Below are positions 16,703 to 26,335 of a stretch of 64,000 bases of DNA, piece after piece. The DNA is from [Flexibacter] sp. ATCC 35208 (GTDB lineage: Bacteria; Bacteroidota; Bacteroidia; Chitinophagales; Chitinophagaceae): NCBI RefSeq assembly GCF_001975825.1, contig NZ_MTKN01000012.1, positions 82,578 through 146,577 of the forward strand, written 5' to 3'. The translations under genes were made by a program, and so were the position numbers. The stretch's first letter is position 1. Each line of letters begins with the position of its first letter. Below the pieces are notes generated by a model, which saw nothing but the letters and a program-made list of their open reading frames with translations, was not told the origin of the DNA and did no database searches.

Positions 16703-17996
16703 AGCGTTTTTATTTCTGTTTTTTCTTTTACCTTATCTTTTGCACCACCAGTTATAACCTTAGATGCACTTTCAAGGGTCTTCTCAGTACCTTCCACTAT
16801 CGCCTCTGCTCCTTTCTTAATGGCTTGATTAGTACTTCTCGTAACCCTTCCTCCTGCAGCCCTAACCGCACTTTTAGCAGTTTTGGCAAGTGCTCATTTA
16901 TTAACACCAACTGTAGATAAAATCTTCCCTGCATTTTTAGCCGCACCGGCTGCAACAGCATCAACAGCTAAATCCATCACTGTATTCTTAACAAGATTAA
17001 CTGCGTTTGTTTCTACTTTAACCTGTAATCCATTTTCAGATGTCTTTACTTCTACTGCATTATTAATTGCTGCTGTACCTACCTTTAGCGCCACTTTTGC
17101 CGCAACCCTTGATACTACACTCCCCCCACTCGTAACAGCCCCTGTCACAGCTGCTGTACCTATTGACACTAAATTGATATTATTAGTCCAGGGATGCTCT
17201 TTTCCTTGATAATAATTTGTAGCAACCTGCTCACCATAATCAACCTCTGTGCCCACTATAGCACCTAAAATATTACCCCATATTTTCCCGTCAGGGTCAT
17301 TATTCTAATCGGGTCATTGATCGCATAATGGTATGGAGTCCAGCTTTCTTGTTCTCCATCATCAGGTAAGGGATCGATTTGTAAAAATCTGCCTATTTGC
17401 TGATTGTATGTCCGTGCATTAAAATCATACAATTCTAAGCCTGATCCATCTCCAAATTCTTTCGACTGCAACTCATTACCATTGTATTTCTTCCTATTCT
17501 CCGGATAATTCACACCTTTGAGCGCAGATGAACTAATATCCGCCATCTTCAGCCCATATGGGTAATAGTGAGTTTCTTCTAACAGTGGTCCACTATTGTG
17601 AGATATAACAAGATTGTCGAAGTAGACATTCTCCCCACTCTCATTACTCGTATAAATATAAACAAATCCTGTTTTTTTAATAACAAACTTCTCTACCGTC
17701 AATGTTTGTAATTCATCAGGATTTCCCTGTACCTGTTTCACACCACTATTATCATCTGCCATGTTGAACAGGTCGTCAAAAAGTACATAGGTAAGATACG
17801 CCTTTGGTTTAGTAGCAAGGTTCTCATCAGCATCCTTGCTGATCAACTCTTCGTACTCACTGGATGTATATGCTGACGAAATAGCGGAATTTAAATCCTC
17901 CCCTAATAAGTATCCTAAACAAATTAATAGAACGAATGCAATTGCCATATGTAAAGAAGTTTGGGAAGGCCTATGGATTAAGACAATGGTCTCCAA
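16699..17996 (-). pseudogene. Rhs-repeat protein C-terminal core with toxin tip (fragment B)
   Basis: The core reads [64 protein letters not shown] and YHYAINDPIR, a standard Bacteroidota Rhs core. A one-base deletion in an A-run near 17303 breaks the frame before the NDPDGK position. The tip then continues as GKIWGNILGAIV, VDYGEQVATNYYQGKEHPW and an Ala/Val-rich helical region. A TGA at about 16891 (after STVGVNK) interrupts it; beyond it ALAKTAKSAVRAAGG... and KVKEKTEIKTL run to the stop at 16699. Two lesions make it inactive. The 5' end is cut near 17920 by the IS4 half. Confidence 0.8.
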
Positions 17997-18117
17997 ACCT
18001 ATAATGGCAATTGATCATATCCTTCATAAAACATGTGAAAGCATTAGGATTGGGAGAAAGTTCCCTCGCAATCACAAAGCTAAAAAACCACCAGCGATGG
18101 GATATAAACAGCTTTAG
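17920..18117 (+). pseudogene. IS4-family transposase, C-terminal remnant
   Basis: QINRTNAIAICKEVWEGLW followed by a helical segment and IGRKFPRNHKAKKPPAMGYK is the usual C-terminal end of this IS4 group, ending two bases before the right inverted repeat. It has the same strand and order as the N-terminal piece at 13.0-13.6 kb, so the two are ends of one or of two copies. Confidence 0.7.
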
Positions 18118-18118
18118 T

Positions 18119-18135
18119 CTTAACTAAACGACATT
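18119..18135 (-). repeat. IS4 right terminal inverted repeat
   Basis: CTTAACTAAACGACATT, exact inverse complement of 12982-12998, directly after the transposase stop. Confidence 0.75.
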
Positions 18136-18177
18136 GAAATAAACATTGTATTTTCCCCCCAAACCTATGCCTCAGAA

Positions 18178-18858
18178 ATGAATTACGAAATCATCAGGGA
18201 CGAAGCTGTATTGCGCGCATTTATCGACTGGCTGCCAGTACTCGAAGAAAGCGAAGTATATTATGTCTCATTACTTGCCAGAAGCAAATATTCTGATACG
18301 ATCAAGTCAGATAAGCAATAATTGAAAAGGTTCACCAGCCGGAAAGAAGATCACTTTAACAAGATCTGGCAACTGGAATGCCCCATTGGTGCTTACACAC
18401 AAAAAGGTGAACCCATTCCACAGGAAGCCCTTGCCATCTACATTACCCCGAATCCAAGGAGTATGCACGATGCCATTTTCAGTTCTCTTGTTACACTGGC
18501 AAAGACGATTCAACATAAAAACATGTTGGCAAATCCTCATCAGGAAGTGATGAATGAAATTCAGAAATCCAAAGGCAGGAGCTGTTTTGTGGATTTTGAT
18601 TTTGACTATAAAGATGAAAAATTCGGAGAGGAGTTAAAACGAAATATTTATGAGCGGGTAGATCAATCGGCCAAAGTACAGTTCGTAGAAACGAGAGAAG
18701 GATTTCATGTATTGGTGGATCCGACTTCTGTTGAAGTGCCATTCAAAAAAAGATGGTACCAAAGCATCACTGAATTGCCCCATGTAGATCAGGCGGGTGA
18801 TCAGTTGATTCCTATTCCGGGGTGCACGCTGGGAGGATTTATGCCGATCTTATTTTAA
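18178..18858 (+). pseudogene. Conserved protein of unknown function with an in-frame stop at codon 48
   Basis: The ATG at 18178 starts [20 protein letters not shown] ... [14 protein letters not shown], then TAA (18319-18321), then the same frame continues LKRFTSRKEDHFNKIWQLEC ... SCFVDFDFDYKD ... VDQAGDQLIPIPGCTLGG to 18858. Read through, the protein has 226 residues and looks like one uninterrupted family. A CAA-to-TAA change would explain the break. The FDFDYKD and PIPGC segments are suggestive of a primase-like or nucleotide-handling fold, but I cannot assign a function. It lies immediately outside the IS4-bounded island. Confidence 0.65.
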
Positions 18859-18890
18859 ATCATTCAATGAATATATAATCAGTTTCAGAA

Positions 18891-18925
18891 GTGGGCGTCT
18901 CGAATTTCTGAGACGCCCACTTTTT
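18891..18925 (+). terminator. Strong terminator after the interrupted gene
   Basis: GTGGGCGTCTC / GAGACGCCCAC, perfect 11-bp stem with 8-nt loop, followed by TTTTTA. Confidence 0.9.
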
Positions 18926-19050
18926 ATTCGGGTACCAGATGGAGAGAATTTTCGTATATGCCATTCTCATGGCCTTCCTGTTACTTATGATACATCCCCT
19001 ATTAGGGAACCTAAGGAGATAAGTAGTCTTTTAAGCAATTCTGAGGAGGT

Positions 19051-20247
19051 TTATTTATTTTTGATACTTCCACCTCTACTTAAAGTAATCATTTCCTCCA
19101 ATTCATTTACCGCCTCCTCTTCTGTCCCATTAGACCCCTTCATACTAAATCGTATATATCCCTCTTTATCAATAATAAATTTAGCGGGTATACCATCCAC
19201 CCCATACTGCTTCACCACGGCATCTTTTTCATCACGCAATACCCTGAATGTATACTGTTTCTTTCCCAAAAAGTCGTTAATTGCAGGCGCTACATCATTG
19301 CTATACTCCCACGTATCTATAAAAAGGAAAACAACGGATGTATCTGCACCATATTTATTAACCGCCTTCTGCATGGCCGGAAACGAGGCTTTACACGGCA
19401 CACACCAGGTAGCCCAGAAGTCGAGCACCACTACCTTGCCTACATAATCTTCCAGTCGGACCACCTTTCCTTCCAGATCTTTTAGTTCAAACACAGGAGC
19501 TTTCAGCTTTACGGTCGATCGCCTGATGCTATCACTGAACTCATGGGTTATCCGGGCCTTAACGCCCGATAAATAGGTATCAAACCCCAATGTATCTGAA
19601 CCATGCAATGCAATATACGCCTGCTTCATTTTCTGCTCCACAGCCGGCCCTCCTGCCCTCGCTTTCAACATCGCTGTATACGTATCCAATGCTTCCTTAT
19701 ATCTTGCGGCGCGTACCAGCATATCCCCTTTCAATCGCATCAAACCAGGTCTGTTCTTCTCTGAACTATACCCCATTTTGTCAGTTAACCACTGAATCGC
19801 CTCTTCATACTTCTCCTGCTTCTCCAATACACCCGTCAATAACACTAATGACGACGCGAGAATGGAAGCTGGCGTGACACCGTTTCCCTGTTTATCCAGG
19901 TACTTCACCGCCGTATCCACCGCCAATTTCGCAAACCGCTCCGTATTCGACAGGTCACTGGCATTTTCAAAAGACCTTGCTATTCTGAAATACTGGTTAC
20001 ACTTTTCTGGCCCGTATTGCAACTGACCTACATACTCATCGACCTTCGCAGTATTTCGTTCATATGCAAATTCAGCCGCTATATAAGACCTGATATCATC
20101 CAGCTTACTGATGCTGAAACTATCATGCAACGTACTTTTATAGACAGAATCCATCATCCTGCCCTTCGACAGCTGATAGATATTAGAAAGCTGTGCTTTA
20201 AGACCTGCAGGTATTCCAACCAGGATTAATAAAAGAAAATATCGCAT
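19051..20247 (-). CDS. TlpA-like thioredoxin protein with helical-repeat N-terminus
   Basis: 398 aa. Signal peptide MRYFLLLILVGIPAGLKAQ; a helical region about 30-235 with TPR-like spacing (YEEAIQWLTDKMGY, YKEALDTYTAMLKA); thioredoxin domain about 248-390 with WCVPC (cysteines 282 and 285). This differs from its neighbours, which carry DUF4369 instead. It is the last gene of the long minus-strand Sus-like operon, 9 nt after the preceding gene. Expected role: periplasmic disulfide reduction or isomerisation; the helical part may bind a partner. Confidence 0.85.
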   Translation of the reverse strand: MRYFLLLILVGIPAGLKAQLSNIYQLSKGRMMDSVYKSTLHDSFSISKLDDIRSYIAAEFAYERNTAKVDEYVGQLQYGPEKCNQYFRIARSFENASDLSNTERFAKLAVDTAVKYLDKQGNGVTPASILASSLVLLTGVLEKQEKYEEAIQWLTDKMGYSSEKNRPGLMRLKGDMLVRAARYKEALDTYTAMLKARAGGPAVEQKMKQAYIALHGSDTLGFDTYLSGVKARITHEFSDSIRRSTVKLKAPVFELKDLEGKVVRLEDYVGKVVVLDFWATWCVPCKASFPAMQKAVNKYGADTSVVFLFIDTWEYSNDVAPAINDFLGKKQYTFRVLRDEKDAVVKQYGVDGIPAKFIIDKEGYIRFSMKGSNGTEEEAVNELEEMITLSRGGSIKNK

Positions 20248-20256
20248 CTTTATTGG

Positions 20257-21408
20257 TTAGCTTTTCCCAAATAGTTCTTCCAGCTTTTGTTCCAGTTCCT
20301 CTCCCCGCAGGTTCTTCGCCACTATCTTCCCGGAAGGATCCAGCAGGAAATTTGCAGGTATCGCCTTCAGGTTATACATCATAGCAACAGGACTCGTCCA
20401 ACCAGCCAGGTCTGACAACTGCATCCATGGCAAACCATCTTTCTCTATTGCCTTCAGCCATTTCTCTCTGCCATCATTCCCTTCATCCAGCGAGAACCCT
20501 ACTATCGTAAAATTCTTCTCCCTGAATCTATTATAAGCCTTTACTACATTAGGATTTTCATGACGGCAAGGCACACACCAGCTGGCCCAGAAATCGACCA
20601 ACACATACTTTCCCCTAAAGCTTTTCAGGGAAACATTTTCTCCTGAGGTATTCTGCGCTGTAAATTCAGGCGCCTCTCCACCTATATCCAATACCGTCGC
20701 TTTCTTAATCATTCTTGCAAATAACTGCCCCTGCGCAGACGATTTCAGTGAAGGATCCAGTATATCAAAACCTGCTACCGCTTTATCCATCTTTGTAGCA
20801 GGATCAAAATATGACCGCAATGAAAGCAATGACACCAGGGACTTTGGATGTCGGGTCACAAAACCCAATACTGCGCTATCCCTTTGCGCAGTCACCGCTT
20901 CATAACGCATTCTTACCACACCGGCTTCCAGCGAATCTTCTGTACCATTAGCTGCTGCATACTGTTGCTCCAATAACGCTACCTTCTTTTGAATCGGTGC
21001 CAGCAGATCTACTAATGCCTGTTGATCATCATTCAGCGCTGTACCACCTATTCTGGCATGCTTTAACGAATCAACAGCTGTCACCTTCACGGTGCCGTTT
21101 TCCAGGTATACCGGTACATTATCACCCATCCCTATACTTTGCGGCATAATACCTCCATGTGTTACATACAGAAATGCTTTCTGCTTCATGGGACTCGTTC
21201 CTGTTATTGTAAACGTTCCATTCACTACATCCACCGTATCAAATACCATCTTACCCGGCAACATATGCATTAACACTGCCTTATTATTCTTCTCTGCTGC
21301 AAGTTTTTTGATAGTACCTTCCAGCTTAAACTGTTGTGGATCCTGTGCTTTCAGCACTCCCGGCACCATTGCACAAGAAACCAGCATATATTTTAAAACT
21401 CTGTTCAT
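20257..21408 (-). CDS. TlpA-like thiol-disulfide protein with DUF4369 domain
   Basis: 383 aa. Signal peptide (MNRVLKYMLVSCAMVPGVLKAQ); DUF4369 about 25-120; helical linker; AhpC/TSA thioredoxin domain about 240-380 with WCVPC (cysteines 278 and 281). Architecture matches the genes at 22.3 kb and 2.5 kb, and all three appear to be paralogues. It is separated by 5 nt from the protease gene upstream and by 9 nt from the next tlpA-like gene, so it is part of one operon. Confidence 0.87.
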   Translation of the reverse strand: MNRVLKYMLVSCAMVPGVLKAQDPQQFKLEGTIKKLAAEKNNKAVLMHMLPGKMVFDTVDVVNGTFTITGTSPMKQKAFLYVTHGGIMPQSIGMGDNVPVYLENGTVKVTAVDSLKHARIGGTALNDDQQALVDLLAPIQKKVALLEQQYAAANGTEDSLEAGVVRMRYEAVTAQRDSAVLGFVTRHPKSLVSLLSLRSYFDPATKMDKAVAGFDILDPSLKSSAQGQLFARMIKKATVLDIGGEAPEFTAQNTSGENVSLKSFRGKYVLVDFWASWCVPCRHENPNVVKAYNRFREKNFTIVGFSLDEGNDGREKWLKAIEKDGLPWMQLSDLAGWTSPVAMMYNLKAIPANFLLDPSGKIVAKNLRGEELEQKLEELFGKS

Positions 21409-21413
21409 TTGAA

Positions 21414-22298
21414 TTATTTTGTCATGATTGAATAAATAGATCTTACGGGAATAGTCTGCTTCACTACCATCTGCAAATCCTGCCGCTGGCTGCTAAAAAT
21501 AGAATGCGTACTTGATACAACCCCAACCAATCCGCCAAATTCATTGACGATTGGACCTCCACTGGAACCAATGGCATAATCAGCAGTGATATCCATTCTT
21601 TCCGTATTGGCACCAAACTCTTCATACTTTGCATTCCGGGCCACATGTCCTGCTGAAAAGTAATACGGGAATCCTTCAGGATTAGACAGCAAATAAACCG
21701 GGGCTCCTACAGGCGCTTCATTTCCCAATGTGATGGGATGTATTTTAATCCCATGGTTATTTTTGATCGTAAACAGGGCCAGATCTGCATTTTCATCATA
21801 ACTCAACACTTTGTCTATGCTAAATACATTGCCATTTACATCAGACAAAAACAGGGTGCTATCCATTTCATAAAACCCGGGAGTCTTTTTAAATAACACT
21901 TCAAATACATGATGATTGGTTACCATGGTTCCCTCTTCATTAACCGGAAATGCGGTCGCTGAAATAGAAATCCCTTCTATATTTTTATCTGTTTTTCTGA
22001 AAAACTTCCAGATCACAAATACCTGGTCATTTAATTGTTTCGCTACTTCTACAGCAGTCATTGGTTTGCGCGCTTTGGCCCGTTCATATTTCACGGTCAC
22101 CTTTTGTGACGGAACGACATTGACAGCTTGTGCCCATAGTTCCCTGAACCCTTTCATACCTCCCTGCTCCATTTCGGCTCTCGCATTATTATATACTAAA
22201 TTCCTGAACTTTTCGTCATCGCGGAATCGCATTGTATCCTGTGCAAACAATGAACCTGCTCTCAACAACAGTCCTAATAATACTAACTTTCTAAACAT
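21414..22298 (-). CDS. Trypsin-like serine protease (S1, HtrA/DegP-like fold), exported
   Basis: 294 aa. Signal peptide MFRKLVLLGLLLRAGSLFAQ. The catalytic triad is visible: His130 in VTNHHVFE, Asp172 in ENADLALF, Ser246 in AIGSSGGP. No PDZ domain follows, so it is a bare S1 protease domain with a ~100-residue N-terminal extension. It sits between two TlpA/DUF4369 genes within the operon (gaps 5 and 6 nt). Such a protease could trim or clear substrates whose disulfides the neighbouring proteins open (inference). Confidence 0.85.
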   Translation of the reverse strand: MFRKLVLLGLLLRAGSLFAQDTMRFRDDEKFRNLVYNNARAEMEQGGMKGFRELWAQAVNVVPSQKVTVKYERAKARKPMTAVEVAKQLNDQVFVIWKFFRKTDKNIEGISISATAFPVNEEGTMVTNHHVFEVLFKKTPGFYEMDSTLFLSDVNGNVFSIDKVLSYDENADLALFTIKNNHGIKIHPITLGNEAPVGAPVYLLSNPEGFPYYFSAGHVARNAKYEEFGANTERMDITADYAIGSSGGPIVNEFGGLVGVVSSTHSIFSSQRQDLQMVVKQTIPVRSIYSIMTK

Positions 22299-22304
22299 GA
22301 ATGA

Positions 22305-23417
22305 TTAATTTAAAATTGCAGCCAATTGTTTTTCTAAATCCTCTCCTCTGAGATTCAGTGCAATGATTTTCCCTGTAGGATCTAATAGAAAATTTGTAGG
22401 TAACGCCGTTACACCATACAGTTTAGCAACTGATGTGTTAGGGTCTATAAAATCAACCAGGTTTGTCCAGGTATACTGGTCTTTTTCTACCGCTTTCTTC
22501 CAGTCATCGGCTTCCTTATCTACTGAGAAACTGATGATTTCAAATTTCTTATTCCTGAACTTTTCATAGCTGCTCACAAGGTTTGGACTTTCCCTGCGAC
22601 AAGGTCCGCACCAGCTGGCCCAGAAATCGAGCAATACATATTTCCCTCTGAAGTCTGATAAATGTTTTTCAGTTCCCAACAGATCTTTTGCAGCAAAATC
22701 AGGCGCGGTTTTACCAATACCCAGTTTAAATACATTTTCGATAGCCTCTTTATATATCTCCCCGGATGAGGAAGCCTTTACGGAGTCTGACATTGCATTA
22801 AACAGGCTGGATGCCAGTTCTACATTATCAGTGGGATTAAAATTATTCTTCAATGCATGCATCGCCACCAGTGAGTTAGGATGTGACTGGATAAATCCAA
22901 CCAGGTTGGTTTGCAATAATACATCCAGTTGCTTATAATCATCCATCAATTGCATCCGCTTTACAGAATCTGGTTCGTTCTTAAATTTCTCAACAATACC
23001 CGCCTGTAATTCTTTCAGGTTACCAACACTGTTTACCATTTCCTGCTGGTCCTTATTCAGCTGTGAACCACCTACCTTTGCATGCGTCAATGAATCAGGA
23101 GATGTAACTTCTATCACGCCATCTTCGAGATAAATAGCGACCTGGTCGGAGATTCTTCCTGAATTCACCCTCTCACCACCCTGCCGCATAAAGATGTTTA
23201 CACGTTGTTTCAGGTCCACTGCCCCTGACAAAGTGAATTCATTGTTCTTCACTTCGGCAGAATCTGTCTGTATGTATCTATTCCTATACATAATAAATAC
23301 CTTCGCCGGCTCTTTTACATGCCCCAGCTTTCCTTTGATTACAAAATGCTGCTGTGCCTTTGCCATGCCAAAGGAACCCGCCAGCAATACTAACAGCATA
23401 CTTACTTTACACCTCAT
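22305..23417 (-). CDS. TlpA-like thiol-disulfide protein with DUF4369 domain
   Basis: 370 aa. Signal peptide MRCKVSMLLVLLAGSFGMAKAQ; DUF4369 about 24-118; thioredoxin domain about 232-368 with WCGPC (cysteines 270 and 273), the motif of classical thioredoxin rather than the CxPC variants of its neighbours. Spacing is 5 nt from the gene upstream and 6 nt to the protease. Confidence 0.87.
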   Translation of the reverse strand: MRCKVSMLLVLLAGSFGMAKAQQHFVIKGKLGHVKEPAKVFIMYRNRYIQTDSAEVKNNEFTLSGAVDLKQRVNIFMRQGGERVNSGRISDQVAIYLEDGVIEVTSPDSLTHAKVGGSQLNKDQQEMVNSVGNLKELQAGIVEKFKNEPDSVKRMQLMDDYKQLDVLLQTNLVGFIQSHPNSLVAMHALKNNFNPTDNVELASSLFNAMSDSVKASSSGEIYKEAIENVFKLGIGKTAPDFAAKDLLGTEKHLSDFRGKYVLLDFWASWCGPCRRESPNLVSSYEKFRNKKFEIISFSVDKEADDWKKAVEKDQYTWTNLVDFIDPNTSVAKLYGVTALPTNFLLDPTGKIIALNLRGEDLEKQLAAILN

Positions 23418-23422
23418 ACCTT

Positions 23423-23920
23423 TTATTTAAGTTTTTTTAAGAACGTAATGGTTTGTTCATTCGATGGGCGTGTCATTGAAAACTGCATGACTTTCCCCTT
23501 TTTATCCAGCAGTATAAATCGTGGAATCCGGTCTATCCGGAAGGCCTGTACAAACATTGTATCACTGGCCCACCATTGTACCCCTCCATTGATCCCATAT
23601 CCATTCATCCCTCCTTTCCACCGGTATTCCTGCTGGTCTATTGAAATACTGACCACTTCTATTTTCCGTGGATCAACAGCGTGTTCCAGCTCTTTTAGGA
23701 AGGGATATTCCTTACGACATGGATAACACCAGGAAGCCCAGATGTCCAGGTATACATATTTCCCTTCGAACTCCTGCAATGAATGTTGCACGCCTGCGGT
23801 ATCTGCAAACCTGTACTGATAAGCACCCAGTGTTGCAGCATAAGCCACTGTATCTTTCAACTCCTGCCCTTTCACGCCATTACACCACAACAGGCCTAGT
23901 ACGATAAATATTCTTTTCAT
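23423..23920 (-). CDS. Short TlpA-like thioredoxin protein
   Basis: 165 aa: signal peptide (MKRIFIVLGLLWCNGVKGQ) plus a thioredoxin domain only, with WASWCYPC (cysteines 65 and 68) and the cis-Pro region DRIPRFILLDK. No DUF4369 domain. Encoded 2 nt after the lipoprotein stop and 5 nt before the next tlpA-like gene. Confidence 0.87.
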   Translation of the reverse strand: MKRIFIVLGLLWCNGVKGQELKDTVAYAATLGAYQYRFADTAGVQHSLQEFEGKYVYLDIWASWCYPCRKEYPFLKELEHAVDPRKIEVVSISIDQQEYRWKGGMNGYGINGGVQWWASDTMFVQAFRIDRIPRFILLDKKGKVMQFSMTRPSNEQTITFLKKLK

Positions 23921-23922
23921 AA

Positions 23923-24912
23923 TTATTGAAAAACGTAAAAACTAAACAAAGCATAAGATGTCACACCTTTTCTGGCTGGTGCGCTTAAAGGATCATTCGA
24001 ATCTGTCACCAGCTTTACCCCCATAAGGTAAAAGGTACCTGGCTTAAATGCTGAATAATTACTGAATGAAACCGTAAGACTATCTTTGCTGTACAATGTA
24101 TTGGGGGCTACAGTCGCACTGGATTTCGTAATTGCATAAGTACCCTCGGGGAACCGTTCGTAGGTCGTATATGCAGCTGCTGAAAAAGCAGTGATGAGTG
24201 AATCGCTGACGTCTGTAACTGCATAGGCATGCAATTCATCAACAGGATAACGTACCCCTGCCGCCACACTTATGTTCAGGGAGGCCGGACCAATTGGCTG
24301 ACCGGAATCATCTGTCGAAAGGTATAATCCCCAGTACTGGCTACCATTTCGTGCGTACGGATAACTATACCCAAAACTGGCACCTCCATTAATATAAAGA
24401 TCCACCGCCGTAATGGTGACCATCATTTTGAAAAACACGATAGACGTAGCCACTTGTCCTCCATTATTGGCAGTCAGTCTGACCGGTACCAGGTAGAGGG
24501 TACTGTCTTTCAGTTTTGATGCGTCATTTAATGTGATGTACAGCGAATCTGTAGCCGTATTTTCACCGGCAGCAATCCGGTAGCTACCGTTAAATGATGG
24601 TAGAAAAGCTGTTGCACTAATGGAAGGATTCGTTTCATTGTACAATATATTATAAGAAGCAACGAGCGAAGTATCAATAGTAGCCGTCACCACAGTCTCT
24701 CCCGAAGCATTGCCTGTCAGGGATACCGGAAATCCGCGGTAAGTCAGCGTTTTTTCTCCTGACGTAACTCCATTTAAAATTATAGCGTTACCTGTTTCTA
24801 TATAGGAATATTTGTAGGATCCTAATTCCCTGGCCAGCTCAGTCAACGCATCGTCTTTCTTCGTGCAGGACACGAGTATTAATAATAATATTGCGACACC
24901 ATATCTTTTCAT
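23923..24912 (-). CDS. DUF1735-type lipoprotein of the second Sus-like locus
   Basis: 329 aa from the ATG at 24912, which gives the lipoprotein signal MKRYGVAILLLILVSC; the longer frame starting at 24954 would overlap susD. The DUF1735-like beta domain covers about 40-160 (FPVSLTGNASGETVVTATID, TLYLVPVRLTANNGGQV); a second beta domain follows. Family members are surface lipoproteins that accompany SusCD. Positioned between susD and the thioredoxin genes. Confidence 0.8.
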   Translation of the reverse strand: MKRYGVAILLLILVSCTKKDDALTELARELGSYKYSYIETGNAIILNGVTSGEKTLTYRGFPVSLTGNASGETVVTATIDTSLVASYNILYNETNPSISATAFLPSFNGSYRIAAGENTATDSLYITLNDASKLKDSTLYLVPVRLTANNGGQVATSIVFFKMMVTITAVDLYINGGASFGYSYPYARNGSQYWGLYLSTDDSGQPIGPASLNISVAAGVRYPVDELHAYAVTDVSDSLITAFSAAAYTTYERFPEGTYAITKSSATVAPNTLYSKDSLTVSFSNYSAFKPGTFYLMGVKLVTDSNDPLSAPARKGVTSYALFSFYVFQ

Positions 24913-24940
24913 AAATACATGCTGAATTTGATGATAAAAT

Positions 24941-26317
24941 TTATTGTCTGACATTCTGCACCATATTAGGATTGTTCGCCAGTACTGTTTGGGTAAATGG
25001 CATCACGTACCTGCCAGACAAAGGTGGTAAGGTGGCGATCACCGTACTGTCATCCTGTTTTCTGGTAAGCGTAACCTGCGTATTGGTATTCACATTAAAC
25101 CGCTTCAGATCGAACGTACGTAATCCGCCACGTACAAACAATTCACGGCGACGTTCTCTCAATACATAACTCAACGCAGTATCCGCATTACTCGTTGTTA
25201 CTTGTACATAAGACCTGATCCTTTTAGCAGCCAGTGTATTGACAAGGGTTACAGCTCCGGCAGCATCTCCTTTACGGGCCAGGCATTCCGCTTTTGTCAG
25301 CATGACTTCAGGAACGCTTACGCTGAAGTCAGAAAACAAGGTGGTCGCACCATTGTAAGTAGACGTTCTGTAATAATATCCGCTGAGCCGGGTATTATAT
25401 CTGCCATCATAGTAAGACAATAAGGAATAGAGGGAGGAACTTAGCTGGAAAGAATAACTAGACAGTGAATAGAAATTTTGCTCATATGCCACCTTGGCCA
25501 TGAGGATTTCAGGGTTTGTGCGCAGGTCTATCAACTGTGTGGCACCTGAATAACTGGATGAAATATCCATGAGTGAACTAGCCAGTGCCAATGAAGAATC
25601 TGCATACAATAATGCGGAATCATAAGTAGCCTTATAGAGATAAGCACGGGACAAAAGCGCATATCCTGCGGCCTTTCCGGGATGGATAATATTACGGCCC
25701 ATGCCGGCCAGATAGGGGTTATTCACCGCCTGTCGCAAATCAGTGATCACTTTGTCGTACACCTCTTTTACAGTTGCCCTGGATGGCTTGGCAGATGCAT
25801 CTGGCGATAGTACTAAAGGCACTGCCAGATCAGTAGCTGCGGTCGCACTGTTATATCCTGCCCCGTAAATATTCGCCAGTTGTAAATAATAGTAGCTTCG
25901 CTGAATGAGCGCCTGTGAGATCACATTACTCCGGTTCTCCACTGTATTGACAGAATCCTGTGGTGCGGAACCAACCCTGTTCATGATAATATTCATTTGT
26001 AGAATACGGCTATAAGAGCTGCTATACATGTAATCTTCATCTGCAGGATTCCATATCACATTGCTCCAGAGGTATGTGCGGGTATAAAAATTATCCTGCC
26101 CGCTCAATTCTACATTTGTCAAACGTACATCATCACTCATTAAATCAGACAGCATATAATTGCCAACAGCCAGTGAGTCTGAATTCAACATCTCCTGGAA
26201 GTCAGCTATGGTAGTAGGATTAACAGACTGTGTCGATGGATTCACATCAAGGAATTTTTCACAACCAGTGAACACAATTACCATCAGTAAAAAACAAATC
26301 ATCTTATTCATTGCCAT
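24941..26317 (-). CDS. RagB/SusD family nutrient-binding lipoprotein
   Basis: 458 aa. Lipoprotein signal MAMNKMICFLLMVIVFTGC with Cys19, then EKFLDVNPST, the standard SusD opening. TPR-like helices follow (SRAYLYKATYDSALLYADSS, VMLTKAECLARKGDAAGAV), and LRERRRELFVRGGLRTFDLKR is the conserved core. It acts at the outer-membrane surface with the SusC channel encoded 18 nt upstream. Confidence 0.93.
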   Translation of the reverse strand: MAMNKMICFLLMVIVFTGCEKFLDVNPSTQSVNPTTIADFQEMLNSDSLAVGNYMLSDLMSDDVRLTNVELSGQDNFYTRTYLWSNVIWNPADEDYMYSSSYSRILQMNIIMNRVGSAPQDSVNTVENRSNVISQALIQRSYYYLQLANIYGAGYNSATAATDLAVPLVLSPDASAKPSRATVKEVYDKVITDLRQAVNNPYLAGMGRNIIHPGKAAGYALLSRAYLYKATYDSALLYADSSLALASSLMDISSSYSGATQLIDLRTNPEILMAKVAYEQNFYSLSSYSFQLSSSLYSLLSYYDGRYNTRLSGYYYRTSTYNGATTLFSDFSVSVPEVMLTKAECLARKGDAAGAVTLVNTLAAKRIRSYVQVTTSNADTALSYVLRERRRELFVRGGLRTFDLKRFNVNTNTQVTLTRKQDDSTVIATLPPLSGRYVMPFTQTVLANNPNMVQNVRQ

Positions 26318-26335
26318 GTGTTTAAAGATTCAACA

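Larger units (their letters stand above)
12982..18135 (+). mobile_element. Degraded island bounded by IS4-family ends and carrying Rhs tip/immunity remnants
   Basis: The 17-bp sequence AATGTCGTTTAGTTAAG (12982-12998) recurs inverted at 18119-18135. The N-terminal part of an IS4-family transposase lies just inside the left end and its C-terminal part just inside the right end, both on the plus strand. The catalytic middle is missing. Between them about 4.4 kb of minus-strand Rhs C-terminal fragments, immunity-type genes and an IS5 remnant are found. No target-site duplication is visible outside the repeats. Either foreign DNA entered one IS4 copy and removed its centre, or two direct copies flanked the cargo and lost their inner parts. 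Confidence 0.65.
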
